A program made the translations under genes and the position numbers. The notes beneath the pieces are model-generated. The model had not been told where the DNA came from. It worked only from the letters and a program-made list of their open reading frames with translations, and made no database searches. Below are positions 36,383-45,930 of a stretch of DNA of 64,000 nt, one piece after another. Origin of the DNA: Sphingobacterium sp. xlx-96 (GTDB lineage: Bacteria; Bacteroidota; Bacteroidia; Sphingobacteriales; Sphingobacteriaceae); assembly GCF_011007365.1 (NCBI RefSeq), contig NZ_WFKM01000003.1, positions 124,001 to 188,000 of the forward strand. The letters are read 5' to 3'. Position 1 is the first letter of the stretch. Every line of letters begins with the position of its first letter.

Positions 36383-36829
36383 TTAAAGTTTTACGATGGA
36401 ACCACCTGCAGCTTCGATAGCTTTCTGAGCTGAAGCTGAAAATGCATGTGCTTTAACCTCGACTTTAGCACTAAATTCTCCACGACCTAAAACTTTTACT
36501 AAGTCATTTTTAGAAACTAAACCATGCTCTTTCAATGTATCGAAATCAACTACAGTAAGGTTGTATTTTTCTACTAAACTTTGTAGAACATCTAAGTTTA
36601 CACCATTGTATTCAACACGGTTTGCATTTTTGAATCCAAACTTAGGCACACGGCGTTGTAAAGGCATCTGACCACCTTCAAAACCGATTTTTGTAGAGTG
36701 ACCAGAACGAGATCCAGCACCTTTGTGACCGCGCGTAGATGTGCCGCCACGACCAGAACCTTGACCACGGCCTATACGTTTTCTGCTTTTTGTTGAACCA
36801 ACTGCTGGTCTTAAATTACTTAAGTTCAT
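36383..36829 (-). CDS. rplO: ribosomal protein L15
   Basis: The 148-residue 50S protein has a Gly/Arg-rich N-terminal extension that threads through 23S rRNA (GRGQGSGRGGTSTRGHKGAGS) and FEGGQMPLQRRVPKFGF near residue 49. The C-terminal KVEVKAHAFSASAQKAIEAAGG is the globular end. It is placed between rpmD and secY. Confidence 0.98.
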   Translation of the reverse strand: MNLSNLRPAVGSTKSRKRIGRGQGSGRGGTSTRGHKGAGSRSGHSTKIGFEGGQMPLQRRVPKFGFKNANRVEYNGVNLDVLQSLVEKYNLTVVDFDTLKEHGLVSKNDLVKVLGRGEFSAKVEVKAHAFSASAQKAIEAAGGSIVKL

Positions 36830-36906
36830 TTTAAACTAAGATTATGTTGTGCCTTCGCTTTCACTAAACAGGTCACAACGATTAACAATTAAATTATAAA
36901 CAACTG

Positions 36907-36932
36907 ATGGAAAGAACCGAAATTCTTTCCAT
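36907..36932 (-). other. perfect 10-bp hairpin between rpmD and rplO
   Basis: ATGGAAAGAA (36907-36916) is the exact reverse complement of 36923-36932 with a 6-nt loop. It begins 10 bp after the rpmD stop in a 113-bp gap. It lacks a T-run on the - strand. It may be an mRNA processing or stability element. Confidence 0.55.
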
Positions 36933-36942
36933 AGTACTGTTT

Positions 36943-37122
36943 TTAGATAGTCTCAATAGCTACTAAGTGGTTCACTTTACGAACCATACCGATAATAGCC
37001 GGTGTAGCCTCTACTTCTACCGAGTGGTTGATTTTCTTCAACCCTAAAGCCTCAATAGTTTTCTTCTGGCGCTCGCTTCTGTCGATAACGCTCTTTATCT
37101 GGGTGATTTTAATTTTTGCCAT
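36943..37122 (-). CDS. rpmD: ribosomal protein L30
   Basis: A 59-residue protein is read on the - strand from an ATG at 37122, starting [20 protein letters not shown]. It continues with [20 protein letters not shown] and [15 protein letters not shown]. The length and the GLKK...IIGMVRKV pattern identify L30. It lies 5 bp after rpsE and before rplO, the canonical place. Confidence 0.96.
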   Translation of the reverse strand: MAKIKITQIKSVIDRSERQKKTIEALGLKKINHSVEVEATPAIIGMVRKVNHLVAIETI

Positions 37123-37127
37123 GATAA

Positions 37128-37646
37128 TTAACCGTTAAATACTTTATTTAAATCGACACCGCGGTGTTGAGCCACTGTATATGCATCACGCATATTAGCT
37201 AAAGCATCAATTGTTGCTTTTACCACGTTGTGCGGGTTTGATGATCCTAAAGATTTTGCTAATACGTCTTTGATACCAGCAGATTCTAATACAGCACGCA
37301 TTGCGCCACCTGCTAATACTCCTGTACCACCTACAGCTGGTTTAATCAATACTGAACCACCTGAAAATTTACCGTATTGCTCATGAGGAACAGTTCCTTT
37401 AATAATTGGAACTTTCACCAAGTTTTTCTTTGCATCATCGATACCTTTAGTGATAGCCTCAGTTACCTCTTTAGCTTTTCCTAAACCGAAACCAACGATA
37501 CCGTTTTCGTCACCAACGACTACAATAGCAGAAAAACTGAAAGTACGACCACCTTTAGTTACTTTCGCTACACGCTGGATGCTTACTAAGCGATCTTTCA
37601 ATTCAATCTCGCTTGATTTTACTCTTTTAATATTGCTTAATGCCAT
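37128..37646 (-). CDS. rpsE: ribosomal protein S5
   Basis: The ATG at 37646 gives 172 residues starting [20 protein letters not shown], the usual S5 start in this phylum. A TTG four codons upstream is less likely. The double-stranded RNA-binding part ([25 protein letters not shown]) and the C-terminal [24 protein letters not shown] are characteristic. It contributes to decoding accuracy. Confidence 0.97.
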   Translation of the reverse strand: MALSNIKRVKSSEIELKDRLVSIQRVAKVTKGGRTFSFSAIVVVGDENGIVGFGLGKAKEVTEAITKGIDDAKKNLVKVPIIKGTVPHEQYGKFSGGSVLIKPAVGGTGVLAGGAMRAVLESAGIKDVLAKSLGSSNPHNVVKATIDALANMRDAYTVAQHRGVDLNKVFNG

Positions 37647-37658
37647 TTTTTCTATCAA

Positions 37659-38012
37659 TTAAAAGTCTAAACCGCCTTCGCGAGCACCCTCTGCCAATGA
37701 TTTCACACGGCCGTGATATAAGTACCCATTACGGTCAAAAACTACTTTACTAATACCTGCTGCCACAGCTTTCTCAGCTACCAATTTACCAACAGCTTTA
37801 GATTGCTCTACTTTATTTCCAGAAGCTACAAAGTCTTTTGCTAAGCTTGAAGCTGACACCAAAGTTTTACCTGTAGTATCATCGATAACTTGTGCATAAA
37901 TACCTTTATTCGATCTGAAAACAGACAAACGAGGACGTTCAGTAGATCCAGTCAGGTGTTTTCTTATTCCTTTTTTAATTCGCTCTCTGCGAGATGTTTT
38001 AATTCCTGCCAT
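37659..38012 (-). CDS. rplR: ribosomal protein L18
   Basis: The 117-residue 5S-rRNA-binding protein shows [37 protein letters not shown], then [34 protein letters not shown]. It lies 5 bp after rplF. Confidence 0.98.
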   Translation of the reverse strand: MAGIKTSRRERIKKGIRKHLTGSTERPRLSVFRSNKGIYAQVIDDTTGKTLVSASSLAKDFVASGNKVEQSKAVGKLVAEKAVAAGISKVVFDRNGYLYHGRVKSLAEGAREGGLDF

Positions 38013-38017
38013 GGTTA

Positions 38018-38572
38018 TTATTTTTTAGCTGATTTACCTGCTTTTCTTCTTAATACTTCACCTACAAACTTAACACCTTTACCTTTGTACGGTTCTGGTT
38101 TACGGAAGCCACGGATTTTTGCAGCAATTTGTCCGATTAATTGTTTGTCTGTCGATTCCAAAGTGATAGTAGGGTTTTTACCCTTTTCAGCAGTTGTTGT
38201 AACTTTAACTTCCTGTGGCAATACGAAAACAATCGGGTGAGAGAAACCTAAAGTCAACTCCAATGTGTTACCATTGCTTGAAGCACGGTAACCAACACCG
38301 ACTAATTCTTGTGTAGTTTTATAACCTTCTGTTACACCCACAACCATATTCTGGATTAATGCGCGGTATAACCCGTGTAATGCTTTGTGTTTTTTCTGCT
38401 CAGTAGGGCGAGATACGACGATGTTTCCATCTTCTTCCTTAACAGAGATGTCGCTATCTACTTTCTGAGTTAATTCACCTTTAGGACCTTTTACTGTTAC
38501 CAGATTCTTATCTGATACAGAAATCGATACTCCCGAAGGAATAGCGATAGGTGCTTTTCCAATTCTTGACAT
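38018..38572 (-). CDS. rplF: ribosomal protein L6
   Basis: The 184-residue protein has two repeated alpha/beta domains: [15 protein letters not shown] at the start, [18 protein letters not shown] near residue 84, and the C-terminal [17 protein letters not shown], which contacts the sarcin-ricin region. The length is normal. Confidence 0.98.
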   Translation of the reverse strand: MSRIGKAPIAIPSGVSISVSDKNLVTVKGPKGELTQKVDSDISVKEEDGNIVVSRPTEQKKHKALHGLYRALIQNMVVGVTEGYKTTQELVGVGYRASSNGNTLELTLGFSHPIVFVLPQEVKVTTTAEKGKNPTITLESTDKQLIGQIAAKIRGFRKPEPYKGKGVKFVGEVLRRKAGKSAKK

Positions 38573-38595
38573 GTCTTTGTGTGTTTTTTCCTAGA

Positions 38596-38994
38596 TTAAT
38601 AAACGTAACATAAAACTTCACCACCAACATTCTGTAAGCGGGCTTCTTTATCTGTCATTACTCCTTTAGAAGTTGACAAGACAGCAATACCCAAACCGTT
38701 CAAAACGCGAGGCATGTTTTCAACACTTGCATACTTTCTTAAACCAGGTTTACTCACACGTGTCAATGTGCGAATAGCCGGTACTTTGCTAATTGGGTTA
38801 TACTTCAACGCAATTTTGATAGAACCCTGAGGTCCTTCTTCTACGAATTTGTAATTAGCAATGTAACCTTTGTCAAAAAGAACTTTAGTAATTTCTTTTT
38901 TAAGGTTCGATGCAGGAATTTCAACAACCCTATGGTTGGCCTTAATGGCATTCCTTACTCGTGTAAGGTAATCCGCTATTGGATCTGTATTCAT
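38596..38994 (-). CDS. rpsH: ribosomal protein S8
   Basis: The 132-residue 16S-binding protein shows [37 protein letters not shown], and the C-terminal [31 protein letters not shown]. It follows a 144-bp gap that carries a terminator-like hairpin and a possible promoter, so it may head its own transcript. In E. coli S8 represses the spc operon at L5; no equivalent site was identified here. Confidence 0.98.
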   Translation of the reverse strand: MNTDPIADYLTRVRNAIKANHRVVEIPASNLKKEITKVLFDKGYIANYKFVEEGPQGSIKIALKYNPISKVPAIRTLTRVSKPGLRKYASVENMPRVLNGLGIAVLSTSKGVMTDKEARLQNVGGEVLCYVY

Positions 38995-39082
38995 TATGTA
39001 ATATAAATTGTGATAATGGTTTCAAATCCCGACTTTCGGGAGACGACCTACTATCTGTAAATAAAATTTGCAATACAAAAAA

Positions 39083-39114
39083 CCCGATAAATCCTTAAAA
39101 AGGATTTATCCGGG
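39083..39114 (-). terminator. terminator-like hairpin between rpsN and rpsH
   Basis: Read on the - strand, CCCGGATAAATCC (39114-39102) pairs with GGATTTATCGGG (39094-39083), with one bulged C and a loop of about 7 nt. It is followed by TTTTTTGTATTG. It looks like a canonical intrinsic terminator although it lies within the ribosomal cluster. A second small stem TCCCGA-AAG-TCGGGA follows on the - strand around 39027-39041. Confidence 0.75.
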
Positions 39115-39145
39115 CAAAAGTAAGTATTTTTTTAAACCTTACCAA
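39115..39145 (-). promoter_or_regulatory. candidate internal promoter at the end of rpsN
   Basis: On the - strand (C)TTG (39145-39143), a 20-bp spacer and TACTTTTG (39122-39115) fit the Bacteroidota promoter pattern, with a partial -33 box. The start of transcription would fall at about 39108, inside the following hairpin, so the two elements overlap. Confidence 0.4.
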
Positions 39146-39408
39146 GAAGCTTTTGTAACTCCCGGGATTTTTCCGTCTAAAGCCATCTCGCGAAATGTAA
39201 CACGAGAGATGCCGAACTGACGCATATATCCTTTAGGACGTCCTGTTAATTTACAACGATTGTGTAATCTAACTGGTGAAGCATTCTTTGGTAATTTATC
39301 TAATCCAGCATAATCACCAGCTTCTTTCAAAGCCGCACGTTTTGCTGCATACTTAGCTACCAATTTTTGACGCTTTACTTCGCGTGCTTTTAATCCTTCC
39401 TTAGCCAT
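39139..39408 (-). CDS. rpsN: ribosomal protein S14, zinc-free form
   Basis: The 89-residue protein is the long S14 type. The conserved part is [32 protein letters not shown]. Only one cysteine is present in the region where short S14 proteins carry two CxxC pairs, so no zinc site is expected. It overlaps the end of rplE by 8 bp. Confidence 0.97.
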   Translation of the reverse strand: MAKEGLKAREVKRQKLVAKYAAKRAALKEAGDYAGLDKLPKNASPVRLHNRCKLTGRPKGYMRQFGISRVTFREMALDGKIPGVTKASW

Positions 39409-39970
39409 TGTTGTTCGAGTTTTGATTTTTGAATGGTAAACCGAATTGTTTTAATAACTCCAATGCTTCAATATCATTTTGAGCTGAAGTCACAAAAGTG
39501 ATATCCATACCTGTAATCTTGTTGATTTTATCAATGTTGATCTCAGGGAAGATGATCTGCTCTGTTACTCCTAAATTGTAGTTACCTCTACCGTCAAATC
39601 CTTTATCATTGATTCCACGGAAGTCACGGATACGTGGCAAAGAAACAGCGATCAAACGATCTAAGAATTCGTACATGTTGTTGTCACGTAATGTAACGCG
39701 AGCACCAACAGGCATTCCTTTACGAAGTTTGAAGTTTGATATATCTTTTTTCGATTTCGTAGGAACAGCTTGCTGTCCAGTTATCATTGATAACTCAGCA
39801 ATAGCGCTATCGATTAATTTCTTGTCTGCTGTAGCAGCTCCTACACCTTGTGATACTACTATCTTCTCTAGCTTCGGAACTTGCATAACGCTCTTATACT
39901 GGAATTTTTCTTTAAGCGTAGTGCGGATCTCTTCCGCATATTTTGCTTTTAATCTTGGTACGTAAGTCAT
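39401..39970 (-). CDS. rplE: ribosomal protein L5
   Basis: The 189-residue 5S-rRNA-binding protein shows [44 protein letters not shown], and [21 protein letters not shown]. Its ATG shares one base with the rplX stop (TAATG), so translation is coupled. A short Asn-rich end (NQNSNNNG) is not typical of E. coli L5. Confidence 0.98.
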   Translation of the reverse strand: MTYVPRLKAKYAEEIRTTLKEKFQYKSVMQVPKLEKIVVSQGVGAATADKKLIDSAIAELSMITGQQAVPTKSKKDISNFKLRKGMPVGARVTLRDNNMYEFLDRLIAVSLPRIRDFRGINDKGFDGRGNYNLGVTEQIIFPEINIDKINKITGMDITFVTSAQNDIEALELLKQFGLPFKNQNSNNNG

Positions 39971-40314
39971 TATTTAATTTCCTCCCCTGATTTTTTAGCG
40001 TAACGAACTATTTTACCATCTTCATTCACTCTACGTCCTACGCGAGTAGTCTTACCAGTTTTTGGGTCGATCAACGCTAAGTTTGAGATAGTGATAGCAG
40101 CTTCTTTCTCAATGATACCACCTTGAGGATTAGCTGCACTTGGTTTAGTGTGTTTTTTAACGATGTTAGCGCCTTCAACGACAGCTCTATTAGCGTCCAC
40201 TAAAATAGACAATACTTTTCCTTGAACACCTTTAGAGTTACCAGCGATAACTTTCACTAAATCACCTTTTTTGATTTTGATTTTGTGAGTTGTTTTTGTT
40301 TTTTTAATAGCCAT
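39970..40314 (-). CDS. rplX: ribosomal protein L24
   Basis: The 114-residue assembly-initiator protein contains a KOW motif ([23 protein letters not shown], about 18-40) and the [20 protein letters not shown] segment. It lies 2 bp after rplN, and its stop overlaps the rplE start. Confidence 0.98.
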   Translation of the reverse strand: MAIKKTKTTHKIKIKKGDLVKVIAGNSKGVQGKVLSILVDANRAVVEGANIVKKHTKPSAANPQGGIIEKEAAITISNLALIDPKTGKTTRVGRRVNEDGKIVRYAKKSGEEIK

Positions 40315-40316
40315 AA

Positions 40317-40685
40317 TTATAAAACCTCCGGTGCTAGTGATACAATTTTCATAAACTGCTTCTCACGTAATTCACGAGCTACTGGGCCGAAAATACGTGT
40401 TCCACGTGGTTCATCGTTATTATTCAACAATACTGCCGCATTATCATCGAAACGAATGTAAGAACCATCTTTACGACGGATTTCTTTTTTTGTACGTACG
40501 ACAACAGCTTTAGATACTGATCCTTTTTTAACGTTTCCTGAAGGGATAGCGCTTTTTACGGTAACAACAATTTTATCACCGATTGATGCATAACGCTTAC
40601 GCGTACCGCCCAACACACGGATTACTAAAACTTCTTTAGCACCGCTATTGTCAGCTACATTTAGTCTTGATTCCTGTTGTACCAT
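40317..40685 (-). CDS. rplN: ribosomal protein L14
   Basis: The 122-residue 50S protein shows [39 protein letters not shown], and [28 protein letters not shown] at the end. It is at the interface with 16S helix 14. The length is invariant in the family. Confidence 0.98.
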   Translation of the reverse strand: MVQQESRLNVADNSGAKEVLVIRVLGGTRKRYASIGDKIVVTVKSAIPSGNVKKGSVSKAVVVRTKKEIRRKDGSYIRFDDNAAVLLNNNDEPRGTRIFGPVARELREKQFMKIVSLAPEVL

Positions 40686-40686
40686 G

Positions 40687-40941
40687 TTATTTAGCTCTTT
40701 CTAAAATTTCAACTAATCTCCAGTTCTTTGTTTTACTCAGCGGACGAGTTTCCATAATTAATACCGTGTCGCCGATACCGCAGGTATTTGTTTCGTCATG
40801 AGCTTTGAATTTAGTAGTTTTCTTAACGAACTTACCGTAGATAGGGTGTTTTACTTTACGTTCTACAGCTACTACGATAGACTTGTCCATCTTATCGCTA
40901 ACTACTAAGCCGATTCTTGTTTTTCTTAAATTTCTTTCCAT
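40687..40941 (-). CDS. rpsQ: ribosomal protein S17
   Basis: The 84-residue OB-fold protein shows [36 protein letters not shown] and [21 protein letters not shown]. It is a primary 16S rRNA binder, placed after rpmC. Confidence 0.98.
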   Translation of the reverse strand: MERNLRKTRIGLVVSDKMDKSIVVAVERKVKHPIYGKFVKKTTKFKAHDETNTCGIGDTVLIMETRPLSKTKNWRLVEILERAK

Positions 40942-40954
40942 TTCGACTTAAATT

Positions 40955-41173
40955 TTACGCCTCAGAGGCTGTTTCAGATTTTGCTGCATTTTTACGTTTC
41001 GAAATCTCAGTGGAGATACGAGCGATATTTTTGCGAGCTGCAGTAAGAACGTTAGGGTTCTCAATAGCAGAAACAGCGTGTGCAAATTTTAACTTGTTTA
41101 AAGCAGCTTTCTCTTCTACGAGTTTAGCTGTTAAAGCTTCTGTTGTTAATTCTACGATTTCTGAATTCTTCAT
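40955..41173 (-). CDS. rpmC: ribosomal protein L29
   Basis: The 72-residue all-helical protein is found near the exit tunnel. MKNSEIVELTTEALTAKLVEEK and the NPNVLTAARKNIARISTEISKR helix match L29. The C-terminal KNAAKSETASEA extends beyond the minimal family length. It follows a 96-bp gap with a hairpin. Confidence 0.96.
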   Translation of the reverse strand: MKNSEIVELTTEALTAKLVEEKAALNKLKFAHAVSAIENPNVLTAARKNIARISTEISKRKNAAKSETASEA

Positions 41174-41217
41174 TTTCTTTCAGTGTTGTGTTGGGTTTTC
41201 AACGATGTTTATATTGA

Positions 41218-41242
41218 GCCTTGTGGGTAACGGCCACAAGGC
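41218..41242 (-). other. perfect 9-bp hairpin between rplP and rpmC
   Basis: GCCTTGTGG (41218-41226) is the exact reverse complement of 41234-41242, with a 7-nt loop. No T-run follows on the - strand. It sits in the 96-bp gap. Confidence 0.55.
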
Positions 41243-41269
41243 TTAAACGGTTGACATTACCAACGATTT

Positions 41270-41692
41270 TTATGCTTCAACGTAATCTCTACGTATAACA
41301 AACTTAGTTTGTACCGGCAATTTTTGAGCTGCTAAACGCAATGCTTCTTTTGCCACCTCTAGAGGCACACCTTCAGCTTCGAATAACATACGTCCTGGGC
41401 GTACTACGGCTACCCAATACTCGGGAGCACCTTTACCTTTACCCATACGTACCTCTGCAGGCTTTTTAGTAACCGGTTTATCAGGGAAGATACGGATCCA
41501 TACTTGACCTTCACGTTTCATGAAACGTGTTACGGCGATACGAGCTGCCTCAATCTGACGGCTGGTGATCCATGCTTCTTCCATTGATTTGATACCGAAA
41601 GAACCAAAAGATAACTCCGCACCACGCGTAGCGTTACCTTTCATACGGCCCTTCTGCATCTTTCTGAACTTCGTTCTTTTTGGCTGTAACAT
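41270..41692 (-). CDS. rplP: ribosomal protein L16
   Basis: The 140-residue 50S protein near the A site shows [58 protein letters not shown] and [16 protein letters not shown]. Starting length and motifs are standard. Confidence 0.98.
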   Translation of the reverse strand: MLQPKRTKFRKMQKGRMKGNATRGAELSFGSFGIKSMEEAWITSRQIEAARIAVTRFMKREGQVWIRIFPDKPVTKKPAEVRMGKGKGAPEYWVAVVRPGRMLFEAEGVPLEVAKEALRLAAQKLPVQTKFVIRRDYVEA

Positions 41693-41708
41693 GTTCGTAT
41701 TTTATTTA

Positions 41709-41728
41709 AGTCCCGTCAGCGACGGGAC
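41709..41728 (-). other. hairpin between rpsC and rplP
   Basis: GTCCCGTC-AGC-GACGGGAC forms a perfect 8-bp GC-rich stem in the 57-bp gap. It lacks a T-run and may act in mRNA processing or translational spacing. Confidence 0.55.
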
Positions 41729-41749
41729 ACTTTTAAATCTTGTTATTAA

Positions 41750-42562
41750 TTAATCTCTTTTAGCTGCTGCTCCACCGCGGTTATTTCCGCCACGGTTTCC
41801 GCCACGATTGTTGTTATTATCACGACGAGGACCACGGTTATTACCACCACGGTTGTCACGACGATCTGCAGCACCTTCATTTCCACCACGAGTTTTTACG
41901 TTCGAAGTTTGACCAATGTTAGGAGATAAGTCACGTTTACCGTAAACTTCACCTTTACAGATCCATACTTTGATACCGATTTTTCCGTAAGTTGTTAATG
42001 CTTCAGCTAATGCGTAATCGATGTCTGCACGTAAAGTATGAAGAGGAGTTCTTCCTTCTTTATACTGTTCCGTACGTGCCATCTCAGCACCACCTAAACG
42101 GCCTGAACACATGATCTTGATCCCCTCAGCTCCCATACGCATAGTAGAAGCGATAGAAGTTTTCATTGCACGACGGAATGAAATACGTGCTTCTAACTGC
42201 TTAGCTACACCTTCCGCTACTAGTTTAGCATCAAGCTCAGGGCGTTTGATCTCGAAAATATTGATTTGAACATCCTTTTTAGTCAGTTTTTTCAACTCTT
42301 CTTTGATCTTGTCAACTTCTTGACCACCTTTACCAATAACGATTCCTGGACGTGCTGTGTGGATAGTAACCGTAACACGCTTTAGAGTTCTTTCGATAAC
42401 TACTTTTGCTACGCCGCCTTTAGCGATACGTACAGAAAGGTACTTTCTGATTTTTTCGTCCTCAACTAATTTATCGGAATAGTTTTTTCCGCCGAACCAG
42501 TTAGAGTCCCATCCTTTGATGATACCTAATCTGCTACCTATTGGATTTGCTTTTTGTCCCAT
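41750..42562 (-). CDS. rpsC: ribosomal protein S3 with a C-terminal RGG-rich tail
   Basis: The core (residues 1-222) is ordinary S3: [20 protein letters not shown], a KH domain with [16 protein letters not shown] near 75, and the [11 protein letters not shown] end. Residues 224-270 form a tail of Arg, Gly, Asn and Asp with five RGG triplets (starting at 225, 238, 253, 257 and 262) plus RGP. It is predicted disordered and basic. E. coli S3 has a much shorter, different C-terminus. RGG tracts bind RNA in other proteins, so the tail may contact mRNA at the entry channel that S3 lines, but this is inference. Confidence 0.97.
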   Translation of the reverse strand: MGQKANPIGSRLGIIKGWDSNWFGGKNYSDKLVEDEKIRKYLSVRIAKGGVAKVVIERTLKRVTVTIHTARPGIVIGKGGQEVDKIKEELKKLTKKDVQINIFEIKRPELDAKLVAEGVAKQLEARISFRRAMKTSIASTMRMGAEGIKIMCSGRLGGAEMARTEQYKEGRTPLHTLRADIDYALAEALTTYGKIGIKVWICKGEVYGKRDLSPNIGQTSNVKTRGGNEGAADRRDNRGGNNRGPRRDNNNNRGGNRGGNNRGGAAAKRD

Positions 42563-42574
42563 TCTTATAATAAA

Positions 42575-43006
42575 TTAGTTGTTAACTTTATTTAAACTAT
42601 CTACTACCAAAGTTACATGGTTAGAACGCTTACGGATTCTATATCCACGACCTTGTGGAGCTGGACGCAATCTTTTCAATTGACGGCCACCGCCTACAGA
42701 TACTTCTTTCACAAACAAAGCGCTGTCTGCTACTGAAGAGCCTTCATTTGCAGCTTCCCAGTTTTTAATTGCTGATAATAACAATTTTTCAACACGAGCA
42801 GCAGCTTCTTTACCTGTATGCTTAAGAATATAAAGAGCGTTCTCCACTTTTTCGCCACGGATAAGATCCACTACTAAACGCATCTTACGAGGTGAAGTAG
42901 GGCAATTCAATAACTTGGCAGTAGAAGCTCCTCCTACTTGAGCTTTTCCCTGCTCTTTGCGCTGTCTAATTAAGACAGATTTTTTGAGTTTTTTTGTTGC
43001 TTCCAT
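42575..43006 (-). CDS. rplV: ribosomal protein L22
   Basis: The 143-residue tunnel-lining protein shows [27 protein letters not shown] near residue 32 and the beta-hairpin region [28 protein letters not shown] that reaches the exit tunnel. The N-terminal 30 residues ([19 protein letters not shown]) are a basic extension compared with E. coli L22. Confidence 0.97.
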   Translation of the reverse strand: MEATKKLKKSVLIRQRKEQGKAQVGGASTAKLLNCPTSPRKMRLVVDLIRGEKVENALYILKHTGKEAAARVEKLLLSAIKNWEAANEGSSVADSALFVKEVSVGGGRQLKRLRPAPQGRGYRIRKRSNHVTLVVDSLNKVNN

Positions 43007-43012
43007 TACCTA

Positions 43013-43279
43013 TTATTTTTTCTTTTCTGCGTGGCCTTTGAATGTACGCGTAGGCGCAAATTCACCAAGCTTATGACCGACCATATTTTCTGTTACATAA
43101 ACAGGGATAAATTTATTCCCGTTGTGCACTGCGAAGGTATGGCCAACAAAATCAGGAGAAATCATTGATCTACGAGACCAGGTTTTGATTACTGACTTTT
43201 TGTTTGATTCATTCTGAGAAAGAACTTTTCTTTCTAAGTTGTGATCGATATAAGGACCTTTTTTAATTGAACGAGCCAT
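43013..43279 (-). CDS. rpsS: ribosomal protein S19
   Basis: The 88-residue 30S-head protein shows [41 protein letters not shown] and [20 protein letters not shown]. Its ATG shares one base with the rplB stop (TAATG). Confidence 0.98.
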   Translation of the reverse strand: MARSIKKGPYIDHNLERKVLSQNESNKKSVIKTWSRRSMISPDFVGHTFAVHNGNKFIPVYVTENMVGHKLGEFAPTRTFKGHAEKKK

Positions 43280-44106
43280 TATTTTTTCCTTCTTTCAATG
43301 ATGTAACGATTCGATGTTTTCTTCTTGTAGCGTGTTTTGTAACCTTTAGCCAACACACCTGTACGTGAGCGTGGGTGACCTCCGGAAGTACGGCCTTCAC
43401 CACCACCCATTGGGTGATCGACAGGGTTCATAGCAACACCACGAACGCGAGGACGACGACCTAAGTGACGCTTACGTCCTGCTTTACCTAATACTTGATT
43501 TGCACGCTCTGCGTTAGAAACAGAACCAATAGTAGCAACACAAGTCAACAAGATCATACGAGTCTCACCTGAAGGCAATTTGATAATAGCGTACTTACCA
43601 TCACGAGCAGACAATTGCGCATACGTACCAGCCGAACGAGCGATCGAACCACCTTGACCAGGATTCAATTCGATGTTGTGGATGATAGAACCCAATGGAA
43701 TGTTTGCTAATGGTAATGTATTACCAACTTCTGGGGCTACTTTTTCGCCTGCTACTATAACTTGACCAACTTGTAATCCTGTTGGAGCAATAATGTAACG
43801 CTTTTCACCATCTGCGTAGTGCAATAAAGCAATACGTGCTGTACGATTTGGGTCGTACTCGATAGTAGCTACTGTTGCAGGGATATCTTTTTTATCGCGT
43901 TTGAAATCTATAATCCGGTATACTTTTTTATGTCCCCCACCGAGATAACGCATAGTCATTTTACCGGACTTATTACGACCACCTGATTTCTTGTTGATAC
44001 CTACGACTAATGATTTCTCAGGAACGTTAGTTGTAACGTCTGAATAGTCAGCACCTACTCTGAAACGAGTACCAGGGGTAACCGGTTTGAATCTTTTAAC
44101 TGCCAT
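43279..44106 (-). CDS. rplB: ribosomal protein L2
   Basis: The 275-residue peptidyl-transferase-centre protein shows [22 protein letters not shown] near residue 40, the two beta-barrel RNA-binding regions, and the essential [18 protein letters not shown] loop near 223 that contains the conserved histidine. The length is normal. Confidence 0.98.
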   Translation of the reverse strand: MAVKRFKPVTPGTRFRVGADYSDVTTNVPEKSLVVGINKKSGGRNKSGKMTMRYLGGGHKKVYRIIDFKRDKKDIPATVATIEYDPNRTARIALLHYADGEKRYIIAPTGLQVGQVIVAGEKVAPEVGNTLPLANIPLGSIIHNIELNPGQGGSIARSAGTYAQLSARDGKYAIIKLPSGETRMILLTCVATIGSVSNAERANQVLGKAGRKRHLGRRPRVRGVAMNPVDHPMGGGEGRTSGGHPRSRTGVLAKGYKTRYKKKTSNRYIIERRKK

Positions 44107-44112
44107 CTTTAC

Positions 44113-44403
44113 TTATATAACACTGTAAAAATCAATAGTTTCACCATCCTTAATTGTAATGACGGCCTTTTTATATTTAGGAGCTCTTCCAGATACAAAG
44201 CCAGCTTTAGTATAACGGCTTTTTGCTTTTCCAGCTACAACAGAAGTATTTACTGCAACTACAGTCACACCAAACATCTCTTCGATAGCAGATTTAATCT
44301 GGATTTTGTTTGCTCTATGATCTACTTTGAAAGCATAACGGTTTAATTTTTCCGTTAACAATGAAGCTTTCTCAGTTAAGATAGGTTTTTTAATAATCTC
44401 CAT
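44113..44403 (-). CDS. rplW: ribosomal protein L23
   Basis: The 96-residue protein at the tunnel exit is a docking site for trigger factor and SRP. MEIIKKPILTEKASLLTEKLNRYAFKVDHRANKIQIKSAIEEMFGV and the C-terminal KKAVITIKDGETIDFYSVI match the family. Confidence 0.98.
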   Translation of the reverse strand: MEIIKKPILTEKASLLTEKLNRYAFKVDHRANKIQIKSAIEEMFGVTVVAVNTSVVAGKAKSRYTKAGFVSGRAPKYKKAVITIKDGETIDFYSVI

Positions 44404-44404
44404 A

Positions 44405-45034
44405 TTACTTAGCTAATGCTTCCTCCAAAGTTTTAACAGAATCTGCTGTCAACAATAATTTAGTAGCATTTAATACATCATATGTATTTAAATCAGAAGC
44501 TACTACAACTTTTGCTTTTTTCAAGTTTCTGCTTGATAAATAAACATTGTTATCGTAAGCTGGCAACACTAAAAGTGTTTTTTCGTCAGCTACATTTAAT
44601 GCGTTTACTAAAGACACATAGTTTTTAGTTTTGATTGTATCGAAACTAACTGCATCTAAAACAACAACATTGTTTTCTTGCGCTTTGTACGACAACGCTG
44701 ATTTACGTGCTAGTTGCTTCAATTTTTTATTCAATTTAAAGCTATAGTCACGAGGTTGAGGACCGAATACACGACCACCACCATTAAACAATGGAGATTT
44801 GATAGAACCCGCACGGGCACCACCAGTACCTTTTTGTTTGTGTAATTTACGCGTAGAACCCGCGATTTCATTACGTTGTTTTGACTTGTGCGTTCCTTGA
44901 CGTTGATTCGCTAGGTATTGCTTAACATCTAAGTAGATCGCATGGTCGTTTGGCGTTACACCAAATACCGATTCAGGAAGTTGCACCTTGGCACCTGTTT
45001 CTTTACCTGATAAATTTAATACGTTAACTTCCAT
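44405..45034 (-). CDS. rplD: ribosomal protein L4
   Basis: The 209-residue protein shows [43 protein letters not shown], the tunnel-reaching loop (about 45-90), then a globular end. In E. coli L4 represses the S10 operon through a leader hairpin. A small leader hairpin (45686-45703) exists here, but its similarity to that site is not shown. Confidence 0.98.
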   Translation of the reverse strand: MEVNVLNLSGKETGAKVQLPESVFGVTPNDHAIYLDVKQYLANQRQGTHKSKQRNEIAGSTRKLHKQKGTGGARAGSIKSPLFNGGGRVFGPQPRDYSFKLNKKLKQLARKSALSYKAQENNVVVLDAVSFDTIKTKNYVSLVNALNVADEKTLLVLPAYDNNVYLSSRNLKKAKVVVASDLNTYDVLNATKLLLTADSVKTLEEALAK

Positions 45035-45039
45035 CTCTA

Positions 45040-45657
45040 CTATTTGTCTACGATTACATATGAACCTTTAGCTCCTGGAATGGAACCACTAACAACGATT
45101 AGGTTTTGCTCAGCGTAAACTTTCAAAACCTGTAAGTTTTGAACTTTCACTCTGTCACCACCTGTACGACCTGCCATGCGCATTCCTTTGAATACACGTG
45201 AAGGCCATGAAGCCGCACCAATTGAACCTGGGGCACGCAATCTGTTGTGCTGACCGTGAGTCGCACCACCTACACCACCAAATCCATGACGCTTCATTAC
45301 ACCTTGAAAACCTTTACCTTTAGAAGTACCGACTACATCTACGTACTCTCCTTCTTCAAATAAAGTTACATCAACGATGTCTCCTAGTCCCTTCTCATCC
45401 TCGAAAGTTTTGAATTCAACTAGTTTACGCTTAGGAGCCACTCCTGCTTTTGCAAAGTGTCCTTTTAAAGGGGCCGTCGTGTTCTTTTCCTTAGCATCAT
45501 CATAGCCAAGCTGAACTGCCGAATAACCGTCCTTCTCTACCGTACGTATCTGCGTTACCACGCACGGCCCAGCCTCGATTACTGTACATGGGATATTCTT
45601 CCCATCAGCGTTGAACAGGCTGGTCATTCCTACTTTTTTACCAATAATTCCTGACAT
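45040..45657 (-). CDS. rplC: ribosomal protein L3
   Basis: The 205-residue 50S assembly protein shows [30 protein letters not shown] at the start and the long loop [40 protein letters not shown] near residues 110-150, which reaches the peptidyl-transferase centre. It is the first gene of the cluster here. rpsJ, which usually precedes it, is not encoded between this gene and the divergent DUF3078 gene. Confidence 0.98.
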   Translation of the reverse strand: MSGIIGKKVGMTSLFNADGKNIPCTVIEAGPCVVTQIRTVEKDGYSAVQLGYDDAKEKNTTAPLKGHFAKAGVAPKRKLVEFKTFEDEKGLGDIVDVTLFEEGEYVDVVGTSKGKGFQGVMKRHGFGGVGGATHGQHNRLRAPGSIGAASWPSRVFKGMRMAGRTGGDRVKVQNLQVLKVYAEQNLIVVSGSIPGAKGSYVIVDK

Positions 45658-45685
45658 TTTTTATATTAAATTAATTAAAGTCCAT

Positions 45686-45703
45686 CGAAGCAGTAGGGCT
45701 TCG
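45686..45703 (-). promoter_or_regulatory. small leader hairpin upstream of rplC
   Basis: CGAAGC-N6-GCTTCG (45686-45691 with 45698-45703) forms a 6-bp stem in the approximately 70-nt leader between the promoter and rplC. It could be an autoregulatory site for a ribosomal protein, but this is unproven. Confidence 0.35.
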
Positions 45704-45734
45704 CTCAAGACATACTTTCCCCAATAAGGGATTG

Positions 45735-45765
45735 CAAAGGTAAAAAGTTTTTTATAACTATCAAA
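45735..45765 (-). promoter_or_regulatory. promoter of the ribosomal protein supercluster
   Basis: On the - strand TTTG (45765-45762), a 19-bp spacer and TACCTTTG (45742-45735) match the Bacteroidota TTTG/TAnnTTTG promoter exactly. Transcription would start near 45729, about 70 nt before rplC. Confidence 0.8.
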
Positions 45766-45867
45766 TAGTTAATGTATTATTTTTTTTATTTTGAAGATCA
45801 GACCCCTATTATTTCTTTCGTTTTAAAAAAAGGGAATGCCTGCCGTCACAGACCGAACAAAACTCAA

Positions 45868-45893
45868 CTATTTTTGTTATTAACAAAAAATAG
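45868..45893. repeat. AT-rich inverted repeat upstream of the DUF3078 gene
   Basis: CTATTTTTGTTA (45868-45879) pairs with TAACAAAAAATAG (45881-45893), with one bulged base. It lies between the divergent rplC promoter and the DUF3078 gene. It could be an operator or a weak terminator. Confidence 0.4.
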
Positions 45894-45914
45894 ACTTTAT
45901 GAAAGACAAACCGA

Positions 45915-45930
45915 TTCGCCAGCTGGCGGA
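45915..45930. repeat. near-perfect 16-bp palindrome with CGCCAGCTGGCG core
   Basis: TTCGCCAGCTGGCGGA is palindromic except for one T-G position. It resembles the palindrome at 21054-21069 (TCCGCC at one end, GGCGGA at the other, followed by AT-AT in both). It begins 36 bp before the DUF3078 start. Confidence 0.5.
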
